A stretch of DNA of 64,000 bases from Flavisphingomonas formosensis (lineage in GTDB: Bacteria > Pseudomonadota > Alphaproteobacteria > Sphingomonadales > Sphingomonadaceae): positions 744,001 through 808,000 of the forward strand of contig NZ_WRPK01000001.1 in NCBI RefSeq assembly GCF_009755815.1, read 5' to 3'. The position numbers and the translations under genes were made by a program. The notes under the pieces were generated by a model. It searched no databases. It worked only from the letters and a program-made list of their open reading frames with translations, and had not been told where the DNA came from. Below, piece after piece: positions 1-8,439 of the stretch. Position 1 is the stretch's first letter; the number at the start of each line of letters is the position of its first letter.

Positions 1-219
1 CATCCACCACATCGGCCCGTCGAAATGATTATGCGTCTCGATGAAGCCGGGCGTGACGTAGCAGCCGCTGGCATCGATCACCCGTTCGCGCCGTCCGGCT
101 TCCAGATCGGCGCCGATCTGCGCGATCACCCCGTTCGCCACGCGCACGTCCGCCTGGAACGGCGCTGCGCCCGTGCCGTCGACGACGGTGCCGCCCTTGA
201 TCAGATAGCTTCTCTGCAT
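1..219 (-). CDS. N-acyl-D-amino-acid deacylase-like amidohydrolase, N-terminal part (cut by window edge)
   Basis: Reading from an ATG at 219 on the minus strand gives a protein beginning MQRSYLIKGGTVVDGTG and continuing to TPGFIETHNHFDGPMWW, where the window ends. This is the N-terminal beta-sandwich plus first metal-binding motif (HNHFDG, of the HxHxD type) of the amidohydrolase superfamily. The spacing and the THxHxD form resemble D-aminoacylases, which hydrolyse N-acyl-D-amino acids; dihydropyrimidinase or dihydroorotase-like enzymes are the alternative. A purine-rich GGAGAGAG stretch precedes the start. Only 73 residues are visible, so the catalytic lysine and aspartate cannot be checked. 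It lies downstream of an IclR regulator on the same strand and is probably the last visible gene of that operon. Confidence 0.75.
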   Translation of the reverse strand, partial: MQRSYLIKGGTVVDGTGAAPFQADVRVANGVIAQIGADLEAGRRERVIDASGCYVTPGFIETHNHFDGPMWWM

Positions 220-264
220 CGCTCTCTCCTCCGCGCTCGTCTCGCGAGTCGTCCGGGGGAATCT

Positions 265-292
265 ATTATGTGAGACACACCTTGTATATCAC
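265..292 (-). promoter_or_regulatory. Candidate promoter with small palindrome before the amidohydrolase gene
   Basis: On the minus strand GTGATA (292-287) is followed after 16 bases by CATAAT (270-265), an acceptable sigma-70 pair. The palindrome TGTGAGACACA (269-279) overlaps the -10 side. The site overlaps the last codons of the IclR gene and lies about 45 bases before the amidohydrolase start. A regulator bound there would block the promoter. This is inference from pattern only. Confidence 0.3.
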
Positions 293-1053
293 GTAGCGTC
301 GGCTTCGCCTGCCCTACTTTGTGGCAGATGGTGGCGGAGGTCCGCGAGGCCATCGGCGAGGAGGCGGGCCAGGGCCTCCATCCGTCCGAAGCAGCGCGAG
401 ACCGGGCCGGCGATGGTGAGTGACAGGAGCCGCCCGCCGAGCGGCACCGGCAGGGCGACGCCGAGCAGATCGGGCGAATATTCCGCGATGCTGCGATGAT
501 AGCCGCGCGCCGCCGCCGCGGCGATCTCCGCCTCCACCGCCTCGGCGCCGGGCGGTGCGTCGGTGTGCCGTTCGAAGCGGATCTTGCGGTAGAGCGAGTC
601 CCGTTCCCGCCGGCTCATCTGCGTCAGCAGCGCCCGGCCGGTGGCCGTCGCCTGGATGGGCAGACGGTGACCGGGCTGCGCGAAATAGCGGATCGGCTGC
701 GGCGATTCGACGACATGGATGAAAATCGCGGACGTGCCCGCGGGTGCCCCGATCGCGGTCGTCTCGCCGCTCTCGACCGCGATCCGGTCGACTAGCGCGT
801 GCAGCGCATCGGGCAGCGGCTCCGCCTCCGCCGTGGCCCGCGCCATGGCGAGCCAGCGTGGGCTCGGATAATAGCCGCCGCGCGGGGCGGGCTCATAGAG
901 ATAGCCGCGATCGGCCAGGGTGCTCACGATGTTGAATGCGCTCGATCGCGGCCAGCCATTGTCGTCGGCAATCTCGGCGATCGTCGCCGGCCGCCGCCGC
1001 CGCGCGAAATATTCGACGAGATCGAGGACGTTGGCGGCCTGGCGGTTCAGCAT
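289..1053 (-). CDS. IclR-family transcriptional regulator
   Basis: The 254-residue protein has an N-terminal winged helix-turn-helix (about residues 5-65, with TIAEIADDNGWPRSSAFNIVS as recognition region) and a C-terminal ligand-binding domain containing LPIQATATGRALL, the IclR-family signature around the effector pocket. IclR proteins are dimeric regulators of catabolic operons that sense small carboxylic or aromatic acids. It starts 10 bases after the alcohol dehydrogenase stop on the same strand, so it is co-transcribed with the MaoC and dehydrogenase genes and probably controls them and the amidohydrolase. The effector cannot be told from sequence. Confidence 0.9.
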   Translation of the reverse strand: MLNRQAANVLDLVEYFARRRRPATIAEIADDNGWPRSSAFNIVSTLADRGYLYEPAPRGGYYPSPRWLAMARATAEAEPLPDALHALVDRIAVESGETTAIGAPAGTSAIFIHVVESPQPIRYFAQPGHRLPIQATATGRALLTQMSRRERDSLYRKIRFERHTDAPPGAEAVEAEIAAAAARGYHRSIAEYSPDLLGVALPVPLGGRLLSLTIAGPVSRCFGRMEALARLLADGLADLRHHLPQSRAGEADAT

Positions 1054-1063
1054 CGGCGATTGC

Positions 1064-2116
1064 TCAGGGGCAGAGCACGGCGCGGCCGACGAACTTGCCG
1101 TCGCGCAGGTCCATCAGCGTCTCATTGGCGCGATCGAGCGGGAAGCGGCTGACGGGGATCGGCTCGATCCTGCCTGCGCGAACCAGATCGATCAGCTCGC
1201 GGCATTCCTGCAGCGTGCCCACCAGATTGCCGACGATGCTGATCCCCTTGAGCGGGATCATCGCCAGCGGCCAGGTGGCGATGTTGCCGAACAGGCCGAC
1301 CAGCACCAGGGTGCCGCCCTTGGTGAGCACGTCGAAGCCGAGCTGCGCGGTCTGCGGGCTGCCGACCAGATCGATCACCGACAGCGGTGCCGATCCCACC
1401 GCCTGTTGGACTTGTGCCACTGCGTCGGGCGCGGCACCGTCCACCGCGGCCAGCGCGCCGGCCTCGACCGCCTTGTCCCGCTTCACCGGATCGATATCGA
1501 CCACCACCGCACCCGCGGCGCTCAGCGCGCGCAGGATCTTGATTGCCATCAGCCCCAGCCCGCCCGCGCCGATCAGCACGACCGGCTGGCGCGCGATCCG
1601 GTCGCCGAGCTTGCGGATCGCGCTGTAGGTGGTGACGCCCGAGCAGGCATAGGGCGCGATCTCGGCCGGATCGAGATCGCCGATCGGCAACAGGTAGCGC
1701 GCATGCGGCGTGCGCACATAGTCGGCGAAACCGCCGTCGCGGTGCACGCCGATGTTGGATGCCTTCAGGCAGTAATTCTCAAGGCCCTCGCGGCAGACGT
1801 CGCAATCGCCGCAGCCGATCCAGGGAAAGACCAGGCAGGTCTCGCCGATCTCGATGCCGTCCGCGTCAGGACCGAGCGCCACCACTTCGCCCACCGTCTC
1901 GTGGCCCGGCGTCAGCGGCAGGGTGACACCGCGATCGCGCAGCGAGAGTTTGCGATCATGGCCGAGATCATAGCCGCCCTCCCAGATATGGATGTCGCTA
2001 TGGCAGACGCCGGCTGCTTTCACCTTCAGGATCACCTCGGCGCCCTGTGGTTCCGGCGTCGGCATCTCGCGCAGCGCCAGCGGTTCGCCGAACTCGAAAA
2101 TACCATAGGATTTCAT
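1064..2116 (-). CDS. Zinc-dependent MDR alcohol dehydrogenase
   Basis: This 350-residue medium-chain dehydrogenase has the catalytic zinc ligands C38, H72/E73 and C158 and the structural zinc cysteines C102, C105, C108 and C116. A Rossmann motif GAGGLG lies at 183-188, and D207 at the end of the second strand favours NAD over NADP. It should oxidise a primary or secondary alcohol or reduce the matching aldehyde or ketone in the cytoplasm. A GGAGAGG ribosome-binding site precedes the ATG. It sits between a MaoC hydratase and an IclR regulator on one strand, which suggests a hydroxyacyl or alcohol intermediate of a catabolic route. The substrate is not readable. Confidence 0.9.
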   Translation of the reverse strand: MKSYGIFEFGEPLALREMPTPEPQGAEVILKVKAAGVCHSDIHIWEGGYDLGHDRKLSLRDRGVTLPLTPGHETVGEVVALGPDADGIEIGETCLVFPWIGCGDCDVCREGLENYCLKASNIGVHRDGGFADYVRTPHARYLLPIGDLDPAEIAPYACSGVTTYSAIRKLGDRIARQPVVLIGAGGLGLMAIKILRALSAAGAVVVDIDPVKRDKAVEAGALAAVDGAAPDAVAQVQQAVGSAPLSVIDLVGSPQTAQLGFDVLTKGGTLVLVGLFGNIATWPLAMIPLKGISIVGNLVGTLQECRELIDLVRAGRIEPIPVSRFPLDRANETLMDLRDGKFVGRAVLCP

Positions 2117-2159
2117 GGCGTTCCTCTCCGTTATTTTTCGATCCCTTTTTTGACCGGCG

Positions 2160-2633
2160 TCAGGATGCGGGCTGCTCGGCTTCCGCCGGCCTGCCCTTCA
2201 TCAGCGCCGACCGCTTGCAGACCGCCACGATCTCGCCGCGCTGGTTGGTCATGCTGTGTTCGAATTCGACGATACCTTGTCCGGGGCGCGACTTGCTCTC
2301 GCGCTTGCCCAGCACGCGCGTGTGGGATTGCAACGTGTCGCCGTGGAAGACCGGCTTCGGGAAGTTGACGTCGGTCATGCCCAGATTGGCGACGGTCGTA
2401 CCGAAGGTCGTGTCGTAGACCGACATGCCGATCATCATGCCGAGCGTATAGAGGCTGTTGAACAGCCGCTGGCCGAACTCGGTGCCCTCGGAGAAGTGGG
2501 CATCGATATGCAGCGGCTGCGGGTTCATCGTCAGCAGGCTGAACATCGTATTGTCCATCTCCGTCACCGTGCGCGTGAATGCATGGTCGAACGACTGGCC
2601 GATCTCGAATTCCTCGAAATAAAGTCCGGGCAT
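2160..2633 (-). CDS. MaoC-family enoyl-CoA hydratase
   Basis: A single hot-dog MaoC domain fills the 157-residue protein. The family hydrates or dehydrates enoyl- and hydroxyacyl-CoA thioesters; mesaconyl- or itaconyl-CoA hydratases are among its single-domain members. The start at 2633 (MPGLYFEEFEIGQSF) is chosen over an in-frame ATG ten codons upstream because GGAGG and GAGAGG purine runs lie just before it and the family starts here. It is the first gene of the minus-strand operon MaoC - dehydrogenase - IclR - amidohydrolase, 43 bases ahead of the dehydrogenase. Substrate is unknown. Confidence 0.85.
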   Translation of the reverse strand: MPGLYFEEFEIGQSFDHAFTRTVTEMDNTMFSLLTMNPQPLHIDAHFSEGTEFGQRLFNSLYTLGMMIGMSVYDTTFGTTVANLGMTDVNFPKPVFHGDTLQSHTRVLGKRESKSRPGQGIVEFEHSMTNQRGEIVAVCKRSALMKGRPAEAEQPAS

Positions 2634-2669
2634 GGGATCCTCTCGCCTCCGGGATGGGGTCATCCCCTA

Positions 2670-2706
2670 ATTCACGATCGTGACTGGATGAGACAGGATC
2701 GTGAAT
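2670..2706. promoter_or_regulatory. Inverted repeat upstream of the MaoC operon, candidate operator
   Basis: ATTCACGATC (2670-2679) and GATCGTGAAT (2697-2706) form a perfect 10-bp inverted repeat with a 17-base spacer. Inside the left arm TCACGATCGTGA (2672-2683) is itself a perfect 12-bp palindrome. It lies 37-73 bases before the MaoC start in the 284-base divergent gap between the MaoC operon and the FecR-barrel gene. The position suits an operator for the IclR regulator of the operon, but this is inferred from symmetry and location only. Confidence 0.45.
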
Positions 2707-2917
2707 GAATCAATCCGGTCTCTTTCGGATGATGGACAGCGCCGCCGATATTGGCGACGGTGGCCTGCTGGCCGGTTTTACCGGGACCGGGCTCGAAAAA
2801 GACAAGGGGGTCGCGCAAGATCGGGAGGATGGGGCTGTGGCTGGCGTCACAGCCGCGCGGCCGTCCTGCGTCTAGGGGCGCTCGCTCGATATTGTGCGCG
2901 AAGGCGAGAGGACGGTG

Positions 2918-5900
2918 ATGGCGGGGTGCTATCGATGGTCATTGGGATCGGCGACATTGCTTGTCGGGCTGGTCGCGCCGGATGTGGCGGATGCCGCGCC
3001 GGTGCAGCGCGCACAGCCGGTAGCGGGCACGATCATCGCGGCCAAGGGCGGCGAGCAGGCGGCGCTGGTGCCCGATCCGCGCCTGCGCCCAGCGGAGGTG
3101 CGACAGGACCTGAAGCCGGGTGACGTGCTGCGCACCAATGCCGCGGGCACGCTGGCCATCGTCTTCGCCGATCAGACGCAGATCCGCCTCGGCCGTAATT
3201 CCACCCTGCTGGTGAAGCAGGTGTCCGGCGGCGCGCCTTCGGCGCTCAGCTTGTCCAGCGGTTCGCTCTGGGCGCGCGCGCCGCGCGGGCGCACCCAGCT
3301 TTCGATCGAGACGCCGTCGGCCACAGCCGCGATCCGCGGTACGGACTGGGCGATCAGCGCCACCGATCGCGAGACCAGGCTGGAAGTGTTCGACGGGCGC
3401 ATCGAATTCTTCAATCAGCAGGGCACGCTCTCCGTTGCCGGAGGGCAGGCCGCGGTAGCCGAAATTGGCAAGGCGCCGTCGCGTCTCGTGGTGGTGAATT
3501 CGAGGGAGCGGGAGCAGATGCTCTATTATTTTCCGCTCGACGCCGCTTTCTCGATCTTCTCGCCCAGCCCGCTCTCGGCGCGCGCGGCGCGAGCGGAACA
3601 TGCGCGTCTGATGGCCCTTCCGGCCGAACGGCGCAGCGCGGAGGATTGGCTGATGCTGGTCGAAACAGGCCAGAACGTCGTCCCGCGCGCGCAGGTGCGG
3701 GAGGATCTCGCGCGGGCGCGGGCGGCGGGGCTCGATGCCGCGCAGGCGTCACGCGCCGATTTCCTCGAAGGATGGCGGCTCGCCGAGGACCGCCAATGGC
3801 CGCAGGCAGTCGCCGCGCTCGACCGTGCCCGTCCGGGTCTTGCCGGCCATCGAGCCGCGGTAGCCGACTATCTGCGCTTTATCGCCGCGCGCCGCGCCGA
3901 TCCGGACTCCGAGGCGCCACTGCCGCCTTTCGACCGGGATGAACCGGCGGCGTGGCTCGGCCAGGCCTATCTTGCCGCCTATGCCGGCGATCTCGATCGC
4001 GCGAAGCGGCTGGCCGCCGAGGCTGCCGCGCGCTTTCCCGAGGATGCGGAGATTGCGAGCATCGAGGGGTCTCTGGGCGTGATGCTGGACGATCGTGCGA
4101 TGATCGAACGTTCGGTCGCGCGCACGCTCACGCTCGATCCCGATCATCCGGAGGCGCTGCGGCTGCGTGGAAATCTCAAGGCGGCGTTCGCAGGCGATCC
4201 CGACGCCGCGCTCGTCGACCTGCGCCGTGCCGCCGCGCTGGCGCCGGCGAACGGCACCGGCTGGTCGGATCTCGGCAATGCGCTGTCGGAACGCAACGCG
4301 ATGCGTGAGGCATCGGCGGCGATGCGGCAGGCGATCGCCGCCGAGCCGAAGGATCCGCTCGCCCGGGTGAATCATGCGATCGTCCTGCTCGACCAGAATC
4401 GGCTGGAAGAGGCGAAGGCGGAACTGGATCGCGCACTGGCGCTGGATCCAGGGCTTTCGGCCGCGCACAGCATGATCGGGCGCTACCATCTCCAGAATGG
4501 TGATGCGAAGCGCGCGCTCGACGAGCTTCTGGCTGGATCCGCGGCCGATCCCGCTTATTCGGAGGGGCTCATGCTGCTCGGCGCGGCCTATTATCGCCGC
4601 GGCGAATATGCCGTCGCGCTGCAGCAGATCGATGCGGCCGATCGGCTGGATCCGGCCAGTGCCACGCCCGCCCTGATCCGCGCAGCGATCGCGCTCGATC
4701 GTTACGATCTCGACACGGCGATCCGGAGCGCGCGCGAAGCGTTGCGCCGCTATCGCGCGAAGGGCGGCATCTACGCCAACCTCTCCGAGAATCGCGGTAC
4801 CGGCAGCTATGTCGCCGGCGCCTTCCGCTTCCTCGATCTGGGTGACTGGGCCCGCTATTATGGCGATCGGGTGTTCGACAGCTTCACCGCCTCCGCCTAT
4901 TTCGACCAGTCCAACGACGCGCCGGACGATCCCTTTCTCTCCGCCCAGTCGCCCACCGGGTTCGATCCGCGCACCGGCACGGACACGGTGCTGTCCAGCC
5001 TGATGCAGGGCCTGGCGCTGCAGCCGCTCAGCGTCGCTTCGTCGAACCGCTACCTCCAACTGTTCCAGGAACGCTTCTTCGAGGTCGATACGATCGGATC
5101 GGTGACGGGCGCCAATGGCGATGCGCGCGGATCGCTCTCGGTCAATGCACTAGGGCTCGCTTTCTCGCCGCTGCCGATCGCCTATTCGATCACCGCCAGC
5201 CGTTCGGCCACGCACGGCCCGGCCGGCGACCGCAACGATGCGCGTGACACGTCGCTCACCGCGCTCGTCGGCGCCGAGCTCACACCCTACGACCGGCTCA
5301 CCCTGTTCGGCCAGCATGACGAGCGTCGCACAGAGGCGCCGGGCGATTTCGGCGATACGCGGCTGGGTGGCTTCGGTCTGGTGCGCCAGCGCAGCGACAC
5401 GCTGTACGGCGTCTATTCGCATGAGTTTGGCTATCGCCACATGCTGCTCCTCGGCGGCTCCTACGGCACCTCCCTCGTCCGCACGGCCCGGCGCGACGGC
5501 CTGCTCTATGCCCCGCCGGTGGAGGCAGTGATCGACGGCAGCGATCGCCAGCGCAGCCGAGCCTGGTCCGCGACGGCCAGTTGGGCCTATGGCTTCAGGG
5601 ATGTGGATCTGCGCGCGGGTGTCGATCTGGCTGGGGTCAGGCAGCGGGTCGCCAACGCTGTCACCTTGCGCCTCAACGGCACGCCGCTCGCCACCGCGCA
5701 GACGGAGGAGAAGATCGCGCGCAGCTTCGATCGCGCGTGGCTCGATCTGCGTGCCACGCCGACCCGCTCGATCATCCTGCAGGGCCGCATCGCGCGCAGC
5801 GAGGCGACAGTGGGCCATCGGCTGGACTGGCAGGCCGGCCTCGCGATCGAGCCGGCGGCGGGTCAATGGCTGCGCGGCGCCTATGTCAGCGCCACCCAAT

Positions 5901-6565
5901 TCCCGATTGCCTTCACCCTGGCGCCGCCGCGTGTCGCCGGGCTGGTGCCGAACATGGCGCCGGTTCCGCTGGGCGGGAAGGTGAAAAGCGGCATCGTGCG
6001 CTGGGATGCGGAGTGGACGCCGCACCTCTTCACAGCGGTCGAATATCAGCACCAGCATTATCAGGCGATCCGCTTCGATCGGCCCGACATCCTCATGCCG
6101 CTCTGCCTCGACGATGCCTGCGTGATCGGCCCGGCGGACTATGATTTCGGCGCCGGCCATAGCGATCGGCTCACCGTTTCGGCGAATATCTGGCTCACCG
6201 GCAATTGGGGTCTCAATGCCAGCTATGCGCATAGCCGGTCGGCGCTGGAGGGGCCGTCCGGCGATCGCGGCGCAATCCCCTTCCTGCCGCGCCACTATGC
6301 CCGGCTGGGCGTGACCTGGACGGATCCGCGCCGGATCAAGCTCAACGCCAGCCTCGCCTATGTCGGGTCGCGGCGAAGCGAGCAGTTGACCAGCCGCCTC
6401 GGCGACTATGTCAGCCTGGATGCCGGCGCGAGCTGGGAATCGCCCGATCGCCGCTTCCAGCTCGATCTCGGCATCACCAATGCGCTGGATGCGCACCCGC
6501 GCGTGGCCACGGGCGTACCAGGCTGGGGGCGGGCCGTGACAGCCACGCTGACCACCCGATTTTGA
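2918..6565 (+). CDS. FecR domain - TPR - outer-membrane beta-barrel protein
   Basis: The protein has about 1215 residues from the ATG at 2918. That start is chosen over a GTG at 2894 because GCGAGAGGA precedes it and a clean signal peptide follows (hydrophobic SATLLVGLVAPDVADA). Domain order: a FecR domain at about 66-185 with SATAAIRGTDW at 134-144; a linker; tetratricopeptide-type helical repeats at about 340-615 (for example NRLEEAKAELDRALALDPG); then a long beta-strand-rich region to the C terminus ending AVTATLTTRF. The ending, with C-terminal Phe and the RRFQLDLGITNALDAHP stretch, looks like the last strands of a TonB-receptor-type barrel, but no plug domain is seen. FecR domains are normally periplasmic sensor parts of anti-sigma factors. 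The gene overlaps the CHASE2 cyclase gene by 4 bases, so the two are likely translated together. Function is inferred, not known. Confidence 0.85.
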   Translation: MAGCYRWSLGSATLLVGLVAPDVADAAPVQRAQPVAGTIIAAKGGEQAALVPDPRLRPAEVRQDLKPGDVLRTNAAGTLAIVFADQTQIRLGRNSTLLVKQVSGGAPSALSLSSGSLWARAPRGRTQLSIETPSATAAIRGTDWAISATDRETRLEVFDGRIEFFNQQGTLSVAGGQAAVAEIGKAPSRLVVVNSREREQMLYYFPLDAAFSIFSPSPLSARAARAEHARLMALPAERRSAEDWLMLVETGQNVVPRAQVREDLARARAAGLDAAQASRADFLEGWRLAEDRQWPQAVAALDRARPGLAGHRAAVADYLRFIAARRADPDSEAPLPPFDRDEPAAWLGQAYLAAYAGDLDRAKRLAAEAAARFPEDAEIASIEGSLGVMLDDRAMIERSVARTLTLDPDHPEALRLRGNLKAAFAGDPDAALVDLRRAAALAPANGTGWSDLGNALSERNAMREASAAMRQAIAAEPKDPLARVNHAIVLLDQNRLEEAKAELDRALALDPGLSAAHSMIGRYHLQNGDAKRALDELLAGSAADPAYSEGLMLLGAAYYRRGEYAVALQQIDAADRLDPASATPALIRAAIALDRYDLDTAIRSAREALRRYRAKGGIYANLSENRGTGSYVAGAFRFLDLGDWARYYGDRVFDSFTASAYFDQSNDAPDDPFLSAQSPTGFDPRTGTDTVLSSLMQGLALQPLSVASSNRYLQLFQERFFEVDTIGSVTGANGDARGSLSVNALGLAFSPLPIAYSITASRSATHGPAGDRNDARDTSLTALVGAELTPYDRLTLFGQHDERRTEAPGDFGDTRLGGFGLVRQRSDTLYGVYSHEFGYRHMLLLGGSYGTSLVRTARRDGLLYAPPVEAVIDGSDRQRSRAWSATASWAYGFRDVDLRAGVDLAGVRQRVANAVTLRLNGTPLATAQTEEKIARSFDRAWLDLRATPTRSIILQGRIARSEATVGHRLDWQAGLAIEPAAGQWLRGAYVSATQFPIAFTLAPPRVAGLVPNMAPVPLGGKVKSGIVRWDAEWTPHLFTAVEYQHQHYQAIRFDRPDILMPLCLDDACVIGPADYDFGAGHSDRLTVSANIWLTGNWGLNASYAHSRSALEGPSGDRGAIPFLPRHYARLGVTWTDPRRIKLNASLAYVGSRRSEQLTSRLGDYVSLDAGASWESPDRRFQLDLGITNALDAHPRVATGVPGWGRAVTATLTTRF

Positions 6566-8382
6566 GGCTTCGCGCCCGGGCGACGGCGCCGGTGCTCGAC
6601 CGGCGGCGGGACCGGCCGGCGATGCGCTGGGCGCTCGCCGCGGCCATCGCGCTCGCCCTGCTCGCGTTGCGAACCACCGCGAGCTGGCAGCAGCTGGACG
6701 CGCGCGCCTTCGATCTGCTCTCCACCTTTGCCCCGGCGACGCCGCGCGCACCCGGCGCGGTGATCGTGGCGATCGATGAGCCGAGCTTCTCCGCGCTCCA
6801 GCAGCAATGGCCCTGGCCGCGCGACGTCCATGCCCGGCTGCTGGCGGCGTTGCGCGCAGCGGGGGCCAGGGTGGTCGCGTTCGACGTGGTCTTTTCGGAA
6901 CCGGGGCCGGGCGATGCCATGCTCGCCGCCGCCGCGGGACGGGACACCGTCTTCGCCGCCGACGAATCGCTGATCGAGACGCCGCAGGCGAGCTCGCTGG
7001 TCCGTACCGAGCCGCTGCCGCTTCTGCTCGGGCGCGGCGCACGGGCGGGCATCGCCAGCGTGCGCGTCGACGGGGACGGCGTGCTGCGCCGCATGCCGGG
7101 TTATCCGGACGGCTTCACTCGCGTCATTGCGCGCGCTGCGGGCGCAAAACCGCGGGAGACGGGTGGCCTCATCCAATATTTCGGGCCGGCCGGCGTCTAT
7201 CCACGCATCTCCTATTATCAGGCGCTGGATCCCGCCCATTTTCTGCCGCCGCATTTCCTGGAAGGGCGTATCGTCATCGTCGGCTACAGCCTGCAGGCGA
7301 CGCCCGATCTGGCGGCGGGCAGCGCGGACGCGTTCGAGACGCCGTTCACGCTGCGCACCGGCCTGCTCACGCCCGGCGCCGAGATCCAGGCGACGATCCT
7401 CGACAATCTGATCCACGGCCTCGCCATCCGTGCGTTGCCCTCCTGGCTGGCGGCGATCACGCTGCTGATCGGGGCGGCGGGTGCGGTGCTGCTGTCCGGC
7501 GGCCGGCGGCCGGCGTTGCGCCTGCTGGGCGTGGCAGGGACCATCCTGCTCTGCATGCTCCTCGCCTGGCTGGGTCTGCGCTTCGGCCGGGTCTGGCTTT
7601 CGCCGCTCGACGCGGCTGCCGGGCTCGCCGCGATATGGGCCGGGCTCGCCATCCGCGATTATGCGCGCGAACTGCGCTTGCGCCGCGACGTGCAATCCGC
7701 CTTCGCGCAATATCTCGCGCCCGAAATGGTCGAGCGCATCCTGCGCGATCCCGGCCTGCTCAAGCTGGGCGGGGAACGGCGCGAGATGACCCTGTTGTTT
7801 GCCGACATTCGCGGCTTCACCTCCATTTCCGAGGCGATGAAGGGCGATCCGCAAGGCCTCACCCGGATGATCAACGGCATCCTGACGCCGCTGTCTGAGA
7901 TCGTTCTGGCCGAAGGCGGGACGATCGACAAATATATGGGCGACTGCATCATGGCCTTCTGGAACGCGCCGCTGGACCAGCCCGATCATGCGGCGCGCGC
8001 GTTGGCCGCGGCCGAGGGGATGGAGCGCGCGCTGCCGGCGATCAATGCGGCCATCGCCGCCCAAATGCCGGCCAGTGCGGCGGTGCCGGCGATCCGCATC
8101 GGCATCGGCCTCAACTCGGGCGAATGCGTCGTCGGCAACATGGGATCGGCGCAGCGCTTCGATTATTCGGTGCTGGGCGATGCGGTGAATGTCGCCTCGC
8201 GCCTCGAGAGCCTTTCCAAAGATTATGGCGTGCCGATCGTGATCGGCGAGGCCACGGCGCGGCATCTGCCCGATGCCGAGTTGATCGAGATCGATCGCGT
8301 CGCGGTGCGCGGCAAGCAGGAAAGCATCGGGGTGTTCACGCCAAGCCGCTTCCGGTCGGATCCCACGGCGGCCGTGCTGTAA
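6562..8382 (+). CDS. CHASE2-domain class III adenylate cyclase
   Basis: The 606-residue protein has a first membrane helix (about 21-37), an extracytoplasmic CHASE2 sensor (about 40-270), three closely spaced membrane helices (about 290-370) and a C-terminal class III nucleotide cyclase domain. Catalytic residues are present: metal-binding D415 (in FADIRGFTS) and D461, adenine-selecting K457 (DKYMGD), and the N543/R547 pair in AVNVASRLE. The Lys favours ATP over GTP, so cAMP is the expected product. The TTG start at 6562 shares TTGA with the stop of the FecR-barrel gene, a translational-coupling arrangement; an ATG at 6622 is the alternative start. CHASE2 domains face the periplasm, which would let it sense the FecR partner. 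Confidence 0.88.
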   Translation: MRLRARATAPVLDRRRDRPAMRWALAAAIALALLALRTTASWQQLDARAFDLLSTFAPATPRAPGAVIVAIDEPSFSALQQQWPWPRDVHARLLAALRAAGARVVAFDVVFSEPGPGDAMLAAAAGRDTVFAADESLIETPQASSLVRTEPLPLLLGRGARAGIASVRVDGDGVLRRMPGYPDGFTRVIARAAGAKPRETGGLIQYFGPAGVYPRISYYQALDPAHFLPPHFLEGRIVIVGYSLQATPDLAAGSADAFETPFTLRTGLLTPGAEIQATILDNLIHGLAIRALPSWLAAITLLIGAAGAVLLSGGRRPALRLLGVAGTILLCMLLAWLGLRFGRVWLSPLDAAAGLAAIWAGLAIRDYARELRLRRDVQSAFAQYLAPEMVERILRDPGLLKLGGERREMTLLFADIRGFTSISEAMKGDPQGLTRMINGILTPLSEIVLAEGGTIDKYMGDCIMAFWNAPLDQPDHAARALAAAEGMERALPAINAAIAAQMPASAAVPAIRIGIGLNSGECVVGNMGSAQRFDYSVLGDAVNVASRLESLSKDYGVPIVIGEATARHLPDAELIEIDRVAVRGKQESIGVFTPSRFRSDPTAAVL

Positions 8383-8439
8383 TAACGGCGTCATCACCGC
8401 GTTCTAGCGGGTCCTCCGGTAAACAGGGGGAACCGGATC

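Noticed and set aside
920-2368. Long plus-strand open frame over the dehydrogenase and MaoC genes
   Set aside because: It is antisense to two clear enzymes and reads as low-complexity Arg/Asp/His-rich sequence without motif, a shadow of high GC at third codon positions.
6406-8397. 663-codon minus-strand frame over the cyclase gene
   Set aside because: The plus strand here encodes a cyclase with intact catalytic residues; the opposite frame has no recognisable domain.
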